A stretch of DNA of 64,000 nt from Poa pratensis (GCA_947311845.1 CAMZMU010000107.1:23479326-23543325), one strand, 5' to 3'. Counted from the first letter of the stretch, positions 12,465-25,135 are shown. Translations and numbers: made by a program. The notes: a model not told the origin generated them from the sequence alone.

Positions 12465-14013
12465 TGATAACCCACAAGTATAGGGGATCGCAACAGTCTT
12501 CGAGGGAAGTAAAACCCAAATTTATTGATTCGACACAAGGGGAGACAAAGAATACTTATAAGCCTTAACAACTGAGTTGTCAATTCAGCTGCACCTGGAA
12601 AAGCACTAGTAACAGGGGTGATGTGAAAGCAGCAGTAATATGAGAGCAATAGTAACAGTAACACAGCAGCAGTAACACGGAGGCAATGGCACCAGAAAAT
12701 AGTTGATACTACTTCTAATGACATATAGGACCAGAGAGCAATGATGATGACAAATGGACCGGGGTTCCCAGCTATCTACACTAGTGGTAACTCTCCAAAC
12801 AAATAACAGGTGTTGGGTGAACAAATTACAGTTGGGCAATTGATAATTGTAAGGGCATGACAATGCATGCTTATGATAAGATAAGTTTACTGTAGTATTT
12901 AATTGGGCATTACGACAAGGTACACAGACCGCTATCCAGCATGCATCTGTGCCTAAATAATCCACCTTCCGGTTAGCATCCGCACCCCTTCCAGTATTAA
13001 GTTGCAAACAACAGATTATTGCATTAAGTATTGTGCATAATGTAAACAACACATTCATCCTTAGACAAAGCATTGCTGTTTTACCCCTAGTGGCAACAAC
13101 ACATCTACAACCTTAGAACTTGCTGTCACTATCCCAGGTTAAATAGAGGCTGAACCCAACTATCTAGCATAAATACTCCCTCTTGGAGATACAAGCAACT
13201 ACTTGATCAGGGTAACCACAAGTACCGGAGAGCATGCAAGATCTTAAATAAACAATAGTATGATAATATGATGAACAATCTGATCATAATGTAACAATTC
13301 ATCGGATCCCAACAAACACAACACCAATTACATCATATGGATCTCAATCATGTAAGGCAGCTCATGAGATCATTGTATTGAAGTACATGGGAGAGAGAGT
13401 ACCAACTAGCTACAGCCAAGAACCCGTAGTCCATGGGGGAACTACTCACAAACCATCATGGAGTCGAAGTGGAGGCGGTGGAGTCGATGGAGATGGCTCC
13501 GGGGGTCAATCCCCGTCCCGGCAGGGTGCCAGAACAGGAACTTCTGACCCCCGAAACGAGGTCTCGCGATGGCGGCGGCGCTGCGGAAGTCTTTCTGGAG
13601 TATTAGATATATATTTAGGGTTTTCGCGTCGGGGTGACTAAATAGGCGAAGGGGCAACGTCGGTGGAGTCCCGAGTGGGCCAAACCATAGGCTGGCGCAC
13701 TCTCTATCCTCGCCGCGCCGCCATGTGGTTTGGAGGCCGTGGGCCTCCCCCTGGCTTGCCCTTCTGGCTCCGTGTGTCCCTCGGAAAAATAGGAGGTTTG
13801 GCTTTTGTTTCGTCGAATTCCGAGAATATTGCCCGAACAGCTTTTCTGGAACCAAAAACAGCAGAAAACAGGAACTGGCACTGTGGCATCTTGTTAATAG
13901 GTTAGTCCCAGAAAATGTATAATAATGATATATAATGCATATAAAACATGTGACAATGATACATAAAACAAGCATGAAACATCAGAAATTATAGATACGT
14001 TCGAGACGTATCA
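12465..14013 (-). repeat. 5' LTR of Athila-like element, copy 1
   Basis: 1549 bp; starts (minus strand) at 14013. Homologous along its length to 6564-8106. It should carry the element promoter. It has diagnostic differences from the 3' LTR that are shared with the 5' LTR of the duplicated copy. Confidence 0.92.
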
Positions 14014-14931
14014 ACCACCAAAGTCTCTTGACCCATCACCATAGCCACGGTGCTCAAAATCAGCCCCACTGTTATTTCTGACAAACGGACGCCCGTTACC
14101 TTGGTTGTTGAATCCAGTGCCCCGGAGAGTGTTGGGAGGGCCTCCATTGAAGCCAGGAGCTCTGTTTGCCATGACGACCGCCACAAAGGACCGACGATTC
14201 CTCAGCGGCGCCGCTCGCGAAGCGATGGGAGGCGTAACTCTCGGTTGCAGACTGCGCAACCCTAAAACCCCAGTCGTAGCAGAAGACCTGGGCCTTGTGC
14301 CTTTTGGTCGAGAAGGAGAAAAGGACGCTAGAGGGCCCTTGTGGCCATGCATGCATCCTCGAAAACCCACAGGGCCAACATGGGCCTTGTTCCCGTTGGC
14401 ACAGACCGGTTTGGAAATTTTTTAAAAGGACTTACCGACTTTCACGCGATCCGTAATTACCACCGCCGCTCGGCTGTTCGTCGCCGGTGATCTTCCCGGT
14501 GTCATTGACGAGGACGAAGTGCTTCTCTTCCCCTTACCTTTGCGTTGAACGATCGTCCACTCCGCCGCATCGAAGAAATCACTGAGCGTGAAGACCGTCG
14601 GCGGGATCACCGGAACTTTGACCTCCAGGAACGGCATAGGCCGATCTAACAAGCACGCCGACGACGTAGCTGAATCCTCCAGTTCCCGTGCCGCCCATAC
14701 CTGCATCCGCCTCCTTTCACCTCTCTTGCTCTTTGCCGTCTTCAGATCACGCCCGGGCCTCGAGACCGGAGTTCTGCACTGATACCTCCACGACCTCGAT
14801 CCCACTTCGGAGCTGGGAGACTCGGCGACGTCCTCCTCGTCGGAGCTCTCCGATGAGTGTGCCCAGAAACGACCCGACGGCGGTGCCCCCTTGGAGTCGC
14901 CACCGGAGTCGCCACCCGAGACGCCCCTCAT
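14014..14931 (-). pseudogene. LINE-A ORF1, N-terminal part, copy 1, with an in-frame stop
   Basis: The ORF1 start codon is at 14931. The first frame runs to 14422 and is rich in S, G, R and K. A single base difference from the duplicated copy turns a serine TCA codon into a TAA stop at 14422-14424; the second copy (26907-27819) is open through the same site for 306 residues. After the stop the same frame continues to the LTR insertion point, with an N/G/R-rich segment (FNNQGNGRPFVRNN), and resumes at 6563. The first five bases (14014-14018) are the LTR target duplication. Confidence 0.85.
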
Positions 14932-14963
14932 CGCCCTCTTTCAAGAACCAAAAGTTCGTTGCC

Positions 14964-14982
14964 ACCTAATTGTATCTATATA
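14964..14982. repeat. LINE-A target-site duplication, right copy
   Basis: Exact partner of 262-280. It begins immediately after the GCC that forms the 5' terminus of the LINE. The corresponding position in the duplicated block begins at about 27853 with the same sequence. Confidence 0.9.
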
Positions 14983-15920
14983 GATCTCATTTCTTTGATC
15001 TTCGTAATTGTATATGCATGACTGCATATATGATAATTATAGTCGGACTATACACCTTATTTTCCATGTCCGTCCTCACCAAATACTAATATAATGCAAT
15101 GAGTAGATACACTATTTTCACACCTATAATAAAATTATAGACGAAAAGAAGTTTCATCTTATCACCTTATACTTTGTAGACAATTAGTACTACTTGAACA
15201 TACAAAATTCTTGTGGGGATGAGAATGCTAAAAATCTGCCTAAGGAGTGGTTAGTCACCAACATGAGCCAAAGTGGAAGAGTACTTAGAGCAACGCCGAT
15301 AATTAGAATGGAGGATTCGGTGTGTCTTATTCATTCATTTGTTAAACTTTTTGTTCTGGCGATGAAAGACATATCCAATTCTATATGCAAGCAAAAATCT
15401 TAACACATGTCTAATTTTTTGCAAGGTGGATAAGCCCAGGGTTCAACATTTTGTTTTACGTTTTTCTTTCACGCATGGCAAAGATTCGCAAATTTCGAGA
15501 AATTCACGAAATTTTGAAGAAAAAATTCAAAGATTTTAACCAGGTTTAAATTCTGACGCCTAAAAATATTAAACAAAATAAACGAAAATGTGCAGATTCG
15601 AACTTACACCACCACATTGAAGCCAAGTTTGTGATGAATAAATGATTTTGTTGTGATACAATGTTACGTATTGGATTATTTCGAATCAAGACGGAATTTT
15701 CGGTCAATATTAGGTTTTCTCTGCCCTTCAAAAAAAAATAGGTTTTCTCGCCACTCTCCGAAAATCGTTAATTTCGCGAATTTCGTTCGAATTGTTTTTC
15801 CCTCGATAACCAGCTCTTTAAATAGTTACCTAATACACAATATGATTAGAATAAGGATCGGACGGCCAGAAAGCCCAAATCGTCGGAGAGCCTCCAAAGG
15901 GTCTCACCGTTTATATCTTT
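14983..15920. other. Unassigned AT-rich sequence flanking LINE-A
   Basis: About 0.94 kb between the LINE-A target site and the gag-like fragment. The only open frames are short (69 codons at 15194-15403, 89 at 15653-15922). No domain, TIR or LTR end is recognised. The same DNA is repeated at about 27871-28800. Confidence 0.6.
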
Positions 15921-16530
15921 AGATGCTTTCTGGTAATCAAGTATCTATTGATCCAAATAATGTTCCTTTAGCTTCTTTGGTTGCTCAAGAGGGCATGTTG
16001 ATGTGAACTTCATTAAAAATAATAATTTCAACAACAATGCTTATAGGAACAACTTTGGTAATAGTAATTATAAGCCCTATCCTTCTAATAGTGGCAATGC
16101 TTATGGTAGTTATTATGCTAATTCCTACAACAATAATAAAAGTGTGCCCTCTTATCTTGAAGTTGTGCCTAAGGATTTCATTGGTGCACAAAAAGCTTTC
16201 AATAAAACTGTTGAGGAAAAACTTGAGAAATTTGATGATCTTGTGTCTAAGGTTGACAATCTTGTGCTTGATGTCGAATTTTTGAAAATAAAGAATATCC
16301 CTCATGATGTTAAGGAAAGTAAGTCTCTGAATGCTATACAAGTTAAAATTGATAGCAATATTAAGATGCTAGCTGATTTGCATGCTAGGTGGGTAAGAGA
16401 GGAAAAAGAGGCCGAAATAGCTGAAAAGAATAGGATTGCTAGTGTTTGCACTATTTTTACCAAAGTTTCCTACATAGTAGCATTACCGTGTATCAAGTCT
16501 GTCCGTATGAGAGGAGCTCTCGTGACCTAG
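15921..16530 (+). pseudogene. Gag-like fragment of a Triticeae gypsy element, copy 1
   Basis: From the ATG at 15921 the frame reads MLSGNQVSIDPNNVPLASLV, a recurrent segment of gag-like proteins in Triticeae non-autonomous gypsy elements. A small shift near 15995 moves to the frame 16003-16530. There an N/Y/S-rich stretch (NNNAYRNNFGNSNYKPYPSN) is followed by an amphipathic segment probably forming a coiled coil (FNKTVEEKLEKFDDLVSKVD). The similarity ends near AEKNRIASVC; the remaining codons to the stop at 16530 look unrelated. No LTR is attached, so this is a detached remnant. The assignment rests on family resemblance from memory. Confidence 0.55.
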
Positions 16531-17158
16531 CCGCTGCCACCACTCCGTCTCCACCATAAATCGGTTCCCCCTCCTCCGGCCGGCCTCGCCGGCGTCGGGA
16601 GGGGTGGGGAACCCGATCTATGAGTGGAGTTTTCAATAAAATTAGTGGTTCTCAATAGATTGGATTAGGGTTTTGGTAACCGTCTTCTTCTTCAGTGGAG
16701 ATGGTTTCGTCTACAATAAGTAATCTTCGGCCCTTTGTTCGACGACGAGATCTTCTTCCCGGCGTCAATGGTGGTGTTGAAAGATTATATTTGTCTAGGT
16801 ATAGTTCTTCAGATCTTGCTTCGCCAGATCGATTTTGGATTTTTTTCTCATGCTTGCCGCGAGGAGAATTGTCCTTGCAATATCTGTCCCGGCTACTACG
16901 TACTCGACAATGGTGATTCGTTCTCTCGGCTCCCAACGACGTCAACCAAGTTGTTCGGTTGTTTTTCCCTGAAATATCAGTGTTGGTACTCTTGCCAATG
17001 TTGGTTGATTATTTTAATGGCTGCGTGCGTGCACAAAGCCTTGGCATTGCGGCTCAAAAATAAAATTATGGGAGAACCTTCGTTGGTATTTACAGGTCTA
17101 TGGTTTGGTATATTTGTCATTGATCTACGGCTGCCTTCAGAAAAGTACAAGATTATTT
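16531..17158 (+). mobile_element. GC-rich leader and body of a LINE-like fragment, copy 1
   Basis: A pyrimidine- and GC-rich leader (CCGCTGCCACCACTCCGTCTC) is followed by an open stretch from about 16700 that includes a cysteine-rich segment. It looks like the 5' region of a grass LINE on the plus strand. In the second copy this sequence resumes after the LINE-B insertion and ends near 30767 in a short A-run, which would fit a 3' tail. I cannot find a target duplication, and no RT is present. It is probably an internally deleted element. Confidence 0.35.
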
Positions 17159-17338
17159 TTTTTAGAAAAGGAAATGTTATTAATCCCAGACTCTGCATCG
17201 AGTGATGCACACAGCTGATTATTACAGAGTTTAGAAGTATTTTATTCGTGCTTACATCTCAAAGAGCTCAAAGATCGAGACATGCCTCAACCAATACTGA
17301 CAAACTTAAGTAGAACTACGAAAGCCGACTAATATGTT
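17159..17338 (-). mobile_element. LINE-B 3' end, cut off by the sequence gap
   Basis: From the T-run near 17155 the sequence matches the 3' end of LINE-B at 30020-30201, including the bases TCTGCATCGAGTGATGCACA that are also similar to the LINE-A 3' UTR at 325-350. It stops abruptly at the N run. Confidence 0.75.
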
Positions 17339-17351
17339 NNNNNNNNNNNNN
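17339..17351. other. Sequence gap of 13 N
   Basis: Thirteen unresolved bases. The sequence to the left matches the block ending at 30201; the sequence to the right matches the block starting at 4456. The join therefore connects the end of one copy to the start of the other. Confidence 0.99.
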
Positions 17352-19464
17352 TTTAGTAGCCCTAGCAACTACCACATCATTAGGTATAGATGCTAAAGTA
17401 AATTCATGCACTAAATCAGTACCTGAGTAAAGTAAACACGAGCTTGAGCTCTCTCTTGCATGGCCCTGTCCATCTGTGTATCATCGGCATTCGCTTGCGC
17501 CCTTATACGCCCACTTTACGAACACCCATAGCTTCTGCCGCCCTACGGAATACCACCAAAGGACATCACCTCCGAACTGAATAGCGACCATCCTAGAAAA
17601 ACCCAGTCCCTTCGATCTTCCCTGTCCTCCACTTGTTTGGAGTTGAGATGGCTGAATCCATCGAGACAGCCTTGCCTTTTGCTACATCTCTAGAGGGGTA
17701 CGGCTGCTGGGTGAGTGCCTAAGCCTTGTTACCATGTCCCCCAACCTTCATGACATCAACTTCCTCACACGCAACCGGCTCCTGTCGTGGTACGAAGCCA
17801 CCAATACCTCTGCAGCTGCCGCCGAGTTATTCAGTCTGAAGCTCTAACTCAGGCAAACCATCTGAGTTGAACAGCGGGTCTGAAACAAAGTGTTTCTTAT
17901 TCCACTCCCAGATTTATGTTGCACATTAAGTTGTTTAGATTCTTCCCCCCTGGCATCTTTGCCACCGGTGTTGATCGAGCCAGTTCAGTCCTCCTCCTCC
18001 TCACCACAACTCATACCATCTCTTGGCCGCTGATGCAGCAGGAGAAGGAGCTACCCTGATCCGAACCGGAGAGGGATACGGCACCTGAAGAGATCCGACT
18101 TGAATGCTCGTCACGGAACCAACTAGCTTGTCATTTGTCTCCATCACCTCTTCCTTCTCTTCATTTCCCTCAGATTGGGTGTTATCCCCATCACCCTTAA
18201 CGTCATGATCAATGGAATCTGTTGGCATGTCGTCGGTTTCCATTGGCACCGTTGATTCACTAGCTTTGTTGTGTTTTGCAGTATCATTCCCTTTATCATC
18301 TTTTTCCTTAGGACCCTTCTCCCTCTCTGCATTACCATCTCCATCTTGGTGTGTGTCTCCATCCCTGTCGTGCATAGTGAAGTCCCCAGCAGCTACAATA
18401 GAACCATCAGCAGCCTCAATATCAAAGTTAACACCATAGCCTTCTCCATCATATGAATAATCTACGTGTCTCGGGATTTCTTCCGGATTGGCACAATCAA
18501 TACGCTGTCTTACAATGCCATGCTCCCTCGTGAATCTCATATCCACCTCCTTAGTTTTCCCAACAAGAGAGCCAACCGCAAAGAGAGCTAGATAATCTCT
18601 ACATAAGGTATCCGGGCATCCAAAATACGAATCCACACATCATATAAACCCCATTTATCGAAGTCTTTAGCTGACCACTCCTCAAAATGCATGGATATCT
18701 CAGTACCCTCCACCTCAATTACCTTAAGTTTCCTCAACCTCATCAAGTCAGCTTTAGTAGGGAAGACGACTCTGAACGCATTCTCCCCCGCTGGAACGAT
18801 CTCCCATTGGTGTTCACCCGGCACAAGCCAATCCAGCTCTTTCAACACTTGTGGAGCCGACATCACCCCTCCTGTAATTTTTGTCCTTCCCACCTTGCCA
18901 CTTTCATTCTTCTCCCGCAGTCCTTCTGACTTCTCTACCTCAAACCACATAAGTTGCTCTTTTGCCATTCCATATAAAATAGCCCTAGTCTTAGGCATTT
19001 TTGGTAAAGGACATGCCTCCTCTGGGTGTAATGCTGAATCACAATAGATACATAAAACTGCCTTACATTCAGTCGCCACATGACAAGTAAGCTTGCACTT
19101 GAAACAAACAGTTTTATCCTGTTTCTTGGCTCTCGTCAGGGTGTCCGCCACCGCTGCCTGTTCAGCCACTTTCACAGGTCCTTGTGAATTGTTCGGAGTA
19201 GCCTGAGGTGTGACTTGATCCATCGTACCAACTCCTTGTTGGTTCACCGAAGCCACATTGTTGTTGGTATTGTGAACCACGTTTGGCCTAGGAGGACCTC
19301 TATCCGTGGATCTATCTCTGGTCGATATGCAACGCGTCCACTCCCGCAGCACCCGAGCTACCCTGTGAGTTTCGAAACCTCTGGTTTCCTCCATAACCCG
19401 CAGGACCATTACTCTGCCTGGTACCTCTTTCATAAGAGCCTTCATTAAATTGCAAAATTACCAC
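17352..19464 (-). pseudogene. LINE-A ORF1, middle and C-terminal part, copy 2
   Basis: Counterpart of 4456-6563. The zinc-knuckle frame is at 19445-18588 and the following frame at 18636-18001. The right-hand part is nearly identical to copy 1. The first 700 bases after the gap hold many one-base insertions and deletions relative to copy 1, which destroy the reading frame there. The TSD copy ACCAC is at 19460-19464. Confidence 0.85.
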
Positions 19465-21006
19465 TGATAACCCACAAGTATAGGGGATCGCAACAGTCTT
19501 CGAGGGAAGTAAAACCCAAATTTATTGATTCGACACAAGGGGAGACAAAGAATACTTATAAGCCTTAACAACTGAGTTGTCAATTCAGCTGCACCTGGAA
19601 AAGCACTAGTAACAGGGGTGATGTGAAAGCAGCAGTAATATGAGAGCAATAGTAACAGTAACACAGCAGCAGTAACACGGAGGCAATGGCACCAGAAAAT
19701 AGTTGATACTACTTCTAATGACATATAGGACCAGAGAGCAATGATGATGACAAATGGACCGGGGTTCCCAGCTATCTACACTAGTGGTAACTCTCCAAAC
19801 AAATAACAGGTGTTGGGTGAACAAATTACAGTTGGGCAATTGATAATTGTAAGGGCATGACAATGCATGCTTATGATAAGATAAGGTTTACTGTAGTATT
19901 TAATTGGGCATTACGACAAGGTACACAGACCGCTATCCAGCATCTGTGCCTAAATAATCCACCTTCCGGTTAGCATCCGCACCCCTTCCAGTATTAAGTT
20001 GCAAACAACAGATTATTGCATTAAGTATTGTGCATAATGTAAACAACACATTCATCCTTAGACAAAGCATTGCTGTTTTACCCCTAGTGGCAACAACACA
20101 TCTACAACCTTAGAACTTGCTGTCACTATCCCAGGTTAAATAGAGGCTGAACCCAACTATCTAGCATAAATACTCCCTCTTGGAGATACAAGCAACTACT
20201 TGATCAGGGTAACCACAAGTACCGGAGAGCATGCAAGATCTTAAATAAACAATAGTATGATAATATGATGAACAATCTGATCATAATGTAACAATTCATC
20301 GGATCCCAACAAACACAACACCAATTACATCATATGGATCTCAATCATGTAAGGCAGCTCATGAGATCATTGTATTGAAGTACATGGGAGAGAGAGTACC
20401 AACTAGCTACAGCCAAGAACCCGTAGTCCATGGGGGAACTACTCACAAACCATCATGGAGTCGAAGTGGAGGCGGTGGAGTCGATGGAGATGGCTCCGGG
20501 GGTCAATCCCCGTCCCGGCAGGGTGCCAGAACAGGAACTTCTGACCCCCGAAACGAGGTCTCGCGATGGCGGCGGCGCTGCGGAAGTCTTTCTGGAGTAT
20601 TAGATATATATTTAGGGTTTTCGCGTCGGGGTGACTAAATAGGCGAAGGGGCAACGTCGGTGGAGTCCCGAGTGGGCCAAACCATGCTGGCGCACCTCTC
20701 TCCTCGCCGCGCCGCATGTGGTTTGGAGGCCGTGGGCCTCCCCCTGGCTTGCCCTTCTGGCTCCGTGTGTCCCTCGGAAAAATAGGAGGTTTGGCTTTTG
20801 TTTCGTCGAATTCCGAGAATATTGCCCGAACAGCTTTTCTGGAACCAAAAACAGCAGAAAACAGGAACTGGCACTGTGGCATCTTGTTAATAGGTTAGTC
20901 CCAGAAAATGTATAATAATGATATATAATGCATATAAAACATGTGACAATGATACATAAAACAAGCATGAAACATCAGAAATTATAGATACGTTGGAGAC
21001 GTATCA
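19465..21006 (-). repeat. 3' LTR of Athila-like element, copy 2
   Basis: 1542 bp. It shares the 3'-LTR-specific variants of 6564-8106. The hairpin region (about 20672-20732) differs from the other three LTRs by one-base indels. Confidence 0.92.
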
Positions 21007-23787
21007 AGCATCCCCAAGCTTAGTTCCTACTCGTCCTCGAGTAGGTAAACGATAAAAAGAAAATAATTTCTGAAGTGACATGCTACCAACATAATCTTGA
21101 TCCAATAATAATGTAAGGCATGTGAGCTGAGATCAAATCATTCAAAGCAAATGTCTATAGTTGATATAAGAGATAATAAAGCAAGAGTCAAACAAGCTAA
21201 AAGTTTTCATGAATTATCGCTTTAAAGACATGAAACCGTACAAGGTTCATTAAAGATGGTTTAAGTATCCAGCGTAGAAGTTCTATCCTTCAATCCAAGC
21301 ATCAAGCAAATTTTCATAACATAGAAGGATTCAGCCAAGTAAACATAAACATGAACGTCATGAATCAACTGTTTCGAAGTCTACTCAACCGGTGAGCGCA
21401 AGCATTTGGTATTGGCACCAGGATGTTATGGCAAAGAGAACATTAATGGGGGTTTGGAAGGCCAATGGAAGAAAGTCTCACAAAGCTATAAGTGATCATT
21501 AGACAAGAGGAAGTCTTATAATCGAAGCTATGTAAGGAGTAGTGATTGCCATGCAACGGATGCACATAGAGCTATATGTGTATGAAAGCTCTCCAATGGA
21601 ACTAGTGGGGGTGCATCCAACTTGGTTGCTCATGAAGACCTAGAGCACTTTTGAGGAAGCTCATCATTGGAATATACAACCCAAGTTCTATAGTGTAAAT
21701 TCCCCACATAGTTATACTAGTAGAACATGAAAACTCTCTCACATGGAGTATAGGTGCTAAATGAGCACAAATGATGACTATGAATACTGCAGGTGCTATA
21801 ACATGAGCACAAGTGTGGATAAAGGATAGTAATGTTGCCCCCTTTTTCTTTATTCTTTTTTTTTCTTTTTTCTTTTTTTTTTTCTTTTTCTGTTTCTCTT
21901 TTCGATGGCCACATAGCACTTTTCACTTTCAGGGGCAACATTCTAATATGACAACACACTTTTTGGTACATATAACTCATAACGAACAAACATGATGTAT
22001 GAAACTGTATGCCTCTGCCAGTGTAGCAGGATATGCAATGATCTAGCGTAACATGGGTAAACCACACATCAGCTGTATAGAATCATGCAAAGCAATATAT
22101 AAGTGAAATGACAACAAGTCATGTAATGTAAATGGAAGTTGCATGGCAATATATCTCGGAACAGCTATGGAAATGCTGTGGTAGGTAGGTATGGTGGTTG
22201 TTTTGAGGAAGATGTATAGGCTTATGTGTAGGAGAACAAGAGGAAGTCCTCCCACGGGGTTGGATGTACCGGCGAAGTATGCACAACTCTCAATGTGAGC
22301 AGAAGGCAATGCACAGCACCGAAGAGGCTAGCAAATTTGGATGGTGGAAGTGCCAAAAACCGTAGCTTAACATTAGTCAAAAAGAACTCACAAGTTTATT
22401 GCAAACAACTAGCAGGTTCAACATTAAGAGCATGATTAAAATTCACTCCAAGAAGGGCCGTTCACGGCGGCACAAGTACCCCGTTAGATCCCTCGACCTT
22501 CAGCACAACTTAGTTATTACAATGAACTTTCAGACATGGAAAGCTATCAAGTCCAACTACACCTTCAACAATTTTATTAGAGTTTGTAGTACGGTACAAG
22601 CTTAAAGACAACAATCCACTAATGATTTTAACTTAATTAACCAGCAAGCTTTACCATCTAAATACCTCAAAACGTTTGCAAAGAATCAGATTATCAAAGT
22701 TCAATGATCTACAAGATTATGCAAGTTTTTCATTATACCACTACCACATGCAAAAATTTCTGGACCAACACATCAACCAAGCAACTCTCCAAATAAATAT
22801 AAGTGAAGCAAGAAGTACTTTCTATAAAATAACTAATAGCTCTGAACAAGAGATACATGAAAACCAAGAGCTAGAAGCTAAACAGTGCGAAAATGAATAC
22901 TCAACAAATATAAGTGAAGAATAGGAGTATTCAAATGAAAAAGCGGAGCGTGTCTCTCTCCCAAACAAGATAGATAGGATCCGACATTGATATGATCAGA
23001 GAATAAAACTAACAAACTAAACACAAAGACGCTCCAAGAACAGCACATATGATGTGAAAGAATTAAAATATAGTTTCACTAGAGATGACCTGATAAGTTG
23101 ATGATGAAGAAGGGGATGCCTTGGGCATCCCCAAGCTTAGATGCTTGAGTCTTCTTGAAATATGCTTGGGTGACCACGGGGGCATCCCCAAGCTTAGGCT
23201 CTTCACTCTTCTTGATCACAATATCATCCTTCCTCTTGACCCTTGAAAACTTCTGCCACACCAAACTTCTCATAAACTTCATTAGAGGGTTAGTACTCAA
23301 AAACATTAATCCACTTTGGTTCTGTAGTGACACATTGCAATACTCAATAAAACATTAGCTACAGCCCTCCACGTCTAGAAAGCCTTACTTAAAGTCCACA
23401 AGAGACAATGCAAAAAAACAGAGACAGAATCTGTCAAAACAGAACAGCCAGTAAAGACGAATTTTTTCGAGGTACTTCCGTTGCTCAAATCGGAAAAATG
23501 AAGTTAATGAAAGATGCGTACATATCTGAGGAAGATGCGTGATTTTTTATAGAATTTTTCGAGTTTTCTCCAGGGAGAAAAGCTCAAATTCGTGACAGCT
23601 AAAAATCTGTCCCTGCGCAGAATCCAAATCTAGCATCATCTAATCATTAAAGGCTCTTCTTGGTACAACAATTCGAAAAAGTAAAGATACAAAGGAGTTG
23701 TTACAGAAGTAAGCAAGCTCCTTGACTCAAAAAGCAAAAGAAAAATTACAGAAATAAACATGGGTTGTCTCCCAAGAGCGCTTTTCT

Positions 23788-25135
23788 TTAATGCCTTTTA
23801 GCTAGGCTTGATAGTTTTAATGATGCTCTCATGAAAATAGAAAATGAAGCAAAAGGAGCATCAAGAAGCAAATTCAAAACACATTTAAGTCTAACCCACT
23901 TCCTATGCATAGGAAACTTGTACACAAATAAATTCATATAGAACAAAGTGACAAGCATAGGAAGATAAAACAAGAGTAACTTCAAAAGTTTCAGCATATA
24001 GAGAGGTGTTTTAGTACCATGAAATTTCTACAACCATATTTTCCTCTCTCATAATAATTTTCAGTAGCATCATGAATAAACTCAACAATATAACTATCAC
24101 ATAAAGCATGCTTTTCATGATCTACAAACAAATAATTTTTATCAAGCTCATAAGTAGTGGGATTTAAAATTTCGAACCCACATGTAACAATTTTATAACA
24201 AGATGATTGATCACTCTCAACATATATGGGACGCCTAGATAAAGTCAAGACTTCTCCAATCCCATTTTCATTAGTGTACAATTAATATTATCAAGTAACA
24301 TAGGACCATCATCTAGAGCTTTATCATAAACATTTTCTAAGCAAAACTCTTTAGTACCATGCATTTCGATATCAGCCACAAATAAAGGATTATCATAAGA
24401 TTTATCAAATAGCATGGATTATCATATATAACAGTAGCATAATTATTTCACAAGTTTTACTCATAGGAAAAATTTCAAGAGAATCAACAGGAACATAACA
24501 TTCATCCTCCTTGGGTAAGCATGGAGGGCAATCAAATAATGTAAGAGATGAAGAGTTACTCTCATTAGAAGGTAGGCATGGGTAGCTAATCCATTCTTCC
24601 TCCTTTTGTTCATCACTCTCCTCCTCTTTTTCATCTAATGAGCTTTCAGGTTCAGCAATTTCTTCTTCCACAGGTTCCTGCAAATTGTGAGTGCATTCTT
24701 GTGCATTAATGAGTCTCTCTTTGTAATCAACGATATAAGGATTATTGCTGTAATGTTCTATGCAATAATCAAGGATAGAAGAGACATAATCTTTAAGGTC
24801 CTTACAAGCAATACAAGTTTCATAATTTTTAGCCATGAAAGATTCTATCTCAGAGGCTCCCATAAATAAAACAAATTGTTCTACTTCTTCGAACCCAAGA
24901 TGAATATAGTTATTCCAATGATAGTTCACAATTAAAACTCTTCACTAAAGCTACACTGGAATTTAAGATGTTTAGTATCCTGTTTAGAGCAACAGTTTAT
25001 ATCATGGCGTTTAAGCAAGATTTTAGCAATTGTATTCAACCTTTCTAACACAACACTCATGACTTCACCCTTTTTTGATTCTCTATACTTCATATATAAT
25101 TCTATAAGCTCCATATAGGTTGTGGGTTCTTCCAT
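23788..25135 (-). pseudogene. Internal ORF of Athila-like element, copy 2, frameshifted
   Basis: Counterpart of 10895-12244. Relative to copy 1 a single C is missing near 24937 and a single A near 24407, which split the 288-residue frame into 25135-24932 and 24929-24405. The following frames 24281-23991 and 23997-23788 match copy 1. Since both losses are in short runs of one base, consensus error is as likely as real decay. Confidence 0.6.

Larger units (their letters stand above)
6564..14013 (-). mobile_element. Non-autonomous Athila-lineage LTR retrotransposon, copy 1
   Basis: A complete element of 7450 bp reads on the minus strand: 5' LTR 12465-14013, primer site 12436-12453, internal region 8107-12464, 3' LTR 6564-8106. 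The LTRs start TGATACGTCTCC and end GGTTATCA. The 5-bp target duplication ACCAC stands at 6559-6563 and 14014-14018, inside LINE-A ORF1. The internal region is only 4.36 kb and I find no protease, RT, RNase H or integrase motif in any frame, so it must rely on an autonomous relative. LTR type and tRNA-Asp primer point to the Triticeae Sabrina/WHAM group of the Athila lineage; the family name is inferred from memory. The stretch 8122-10900 has no convincing gene. Confidence 0.92.
281..14963 (-). mobile_element. LINE-A: non-LTR retrotransposon, split by a nested LTR element
   Basis: This is a plant L1-type LINE read right to left. In order it has a very short leader (about 30 nt before the ORF1 ATG at 14931), ORF1 (14931 to 4135, interrupted), a 12-nt spacer, ORF2 (4122 to 455) and a 3' UTR ending in a (TA)n tail at 281-296. 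Without the 7.45-kb insertion at 6564-14013 it is about 7.2 kb, near full length for the family. The 19-bp duplication at 262-280 and 14964-14982 marks a complete insertion. Both ORFs carry frameshifts, several of them at homopolymer runs, so the copy looks dead, although consensus errors could account for some. Confidence 0.93.
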
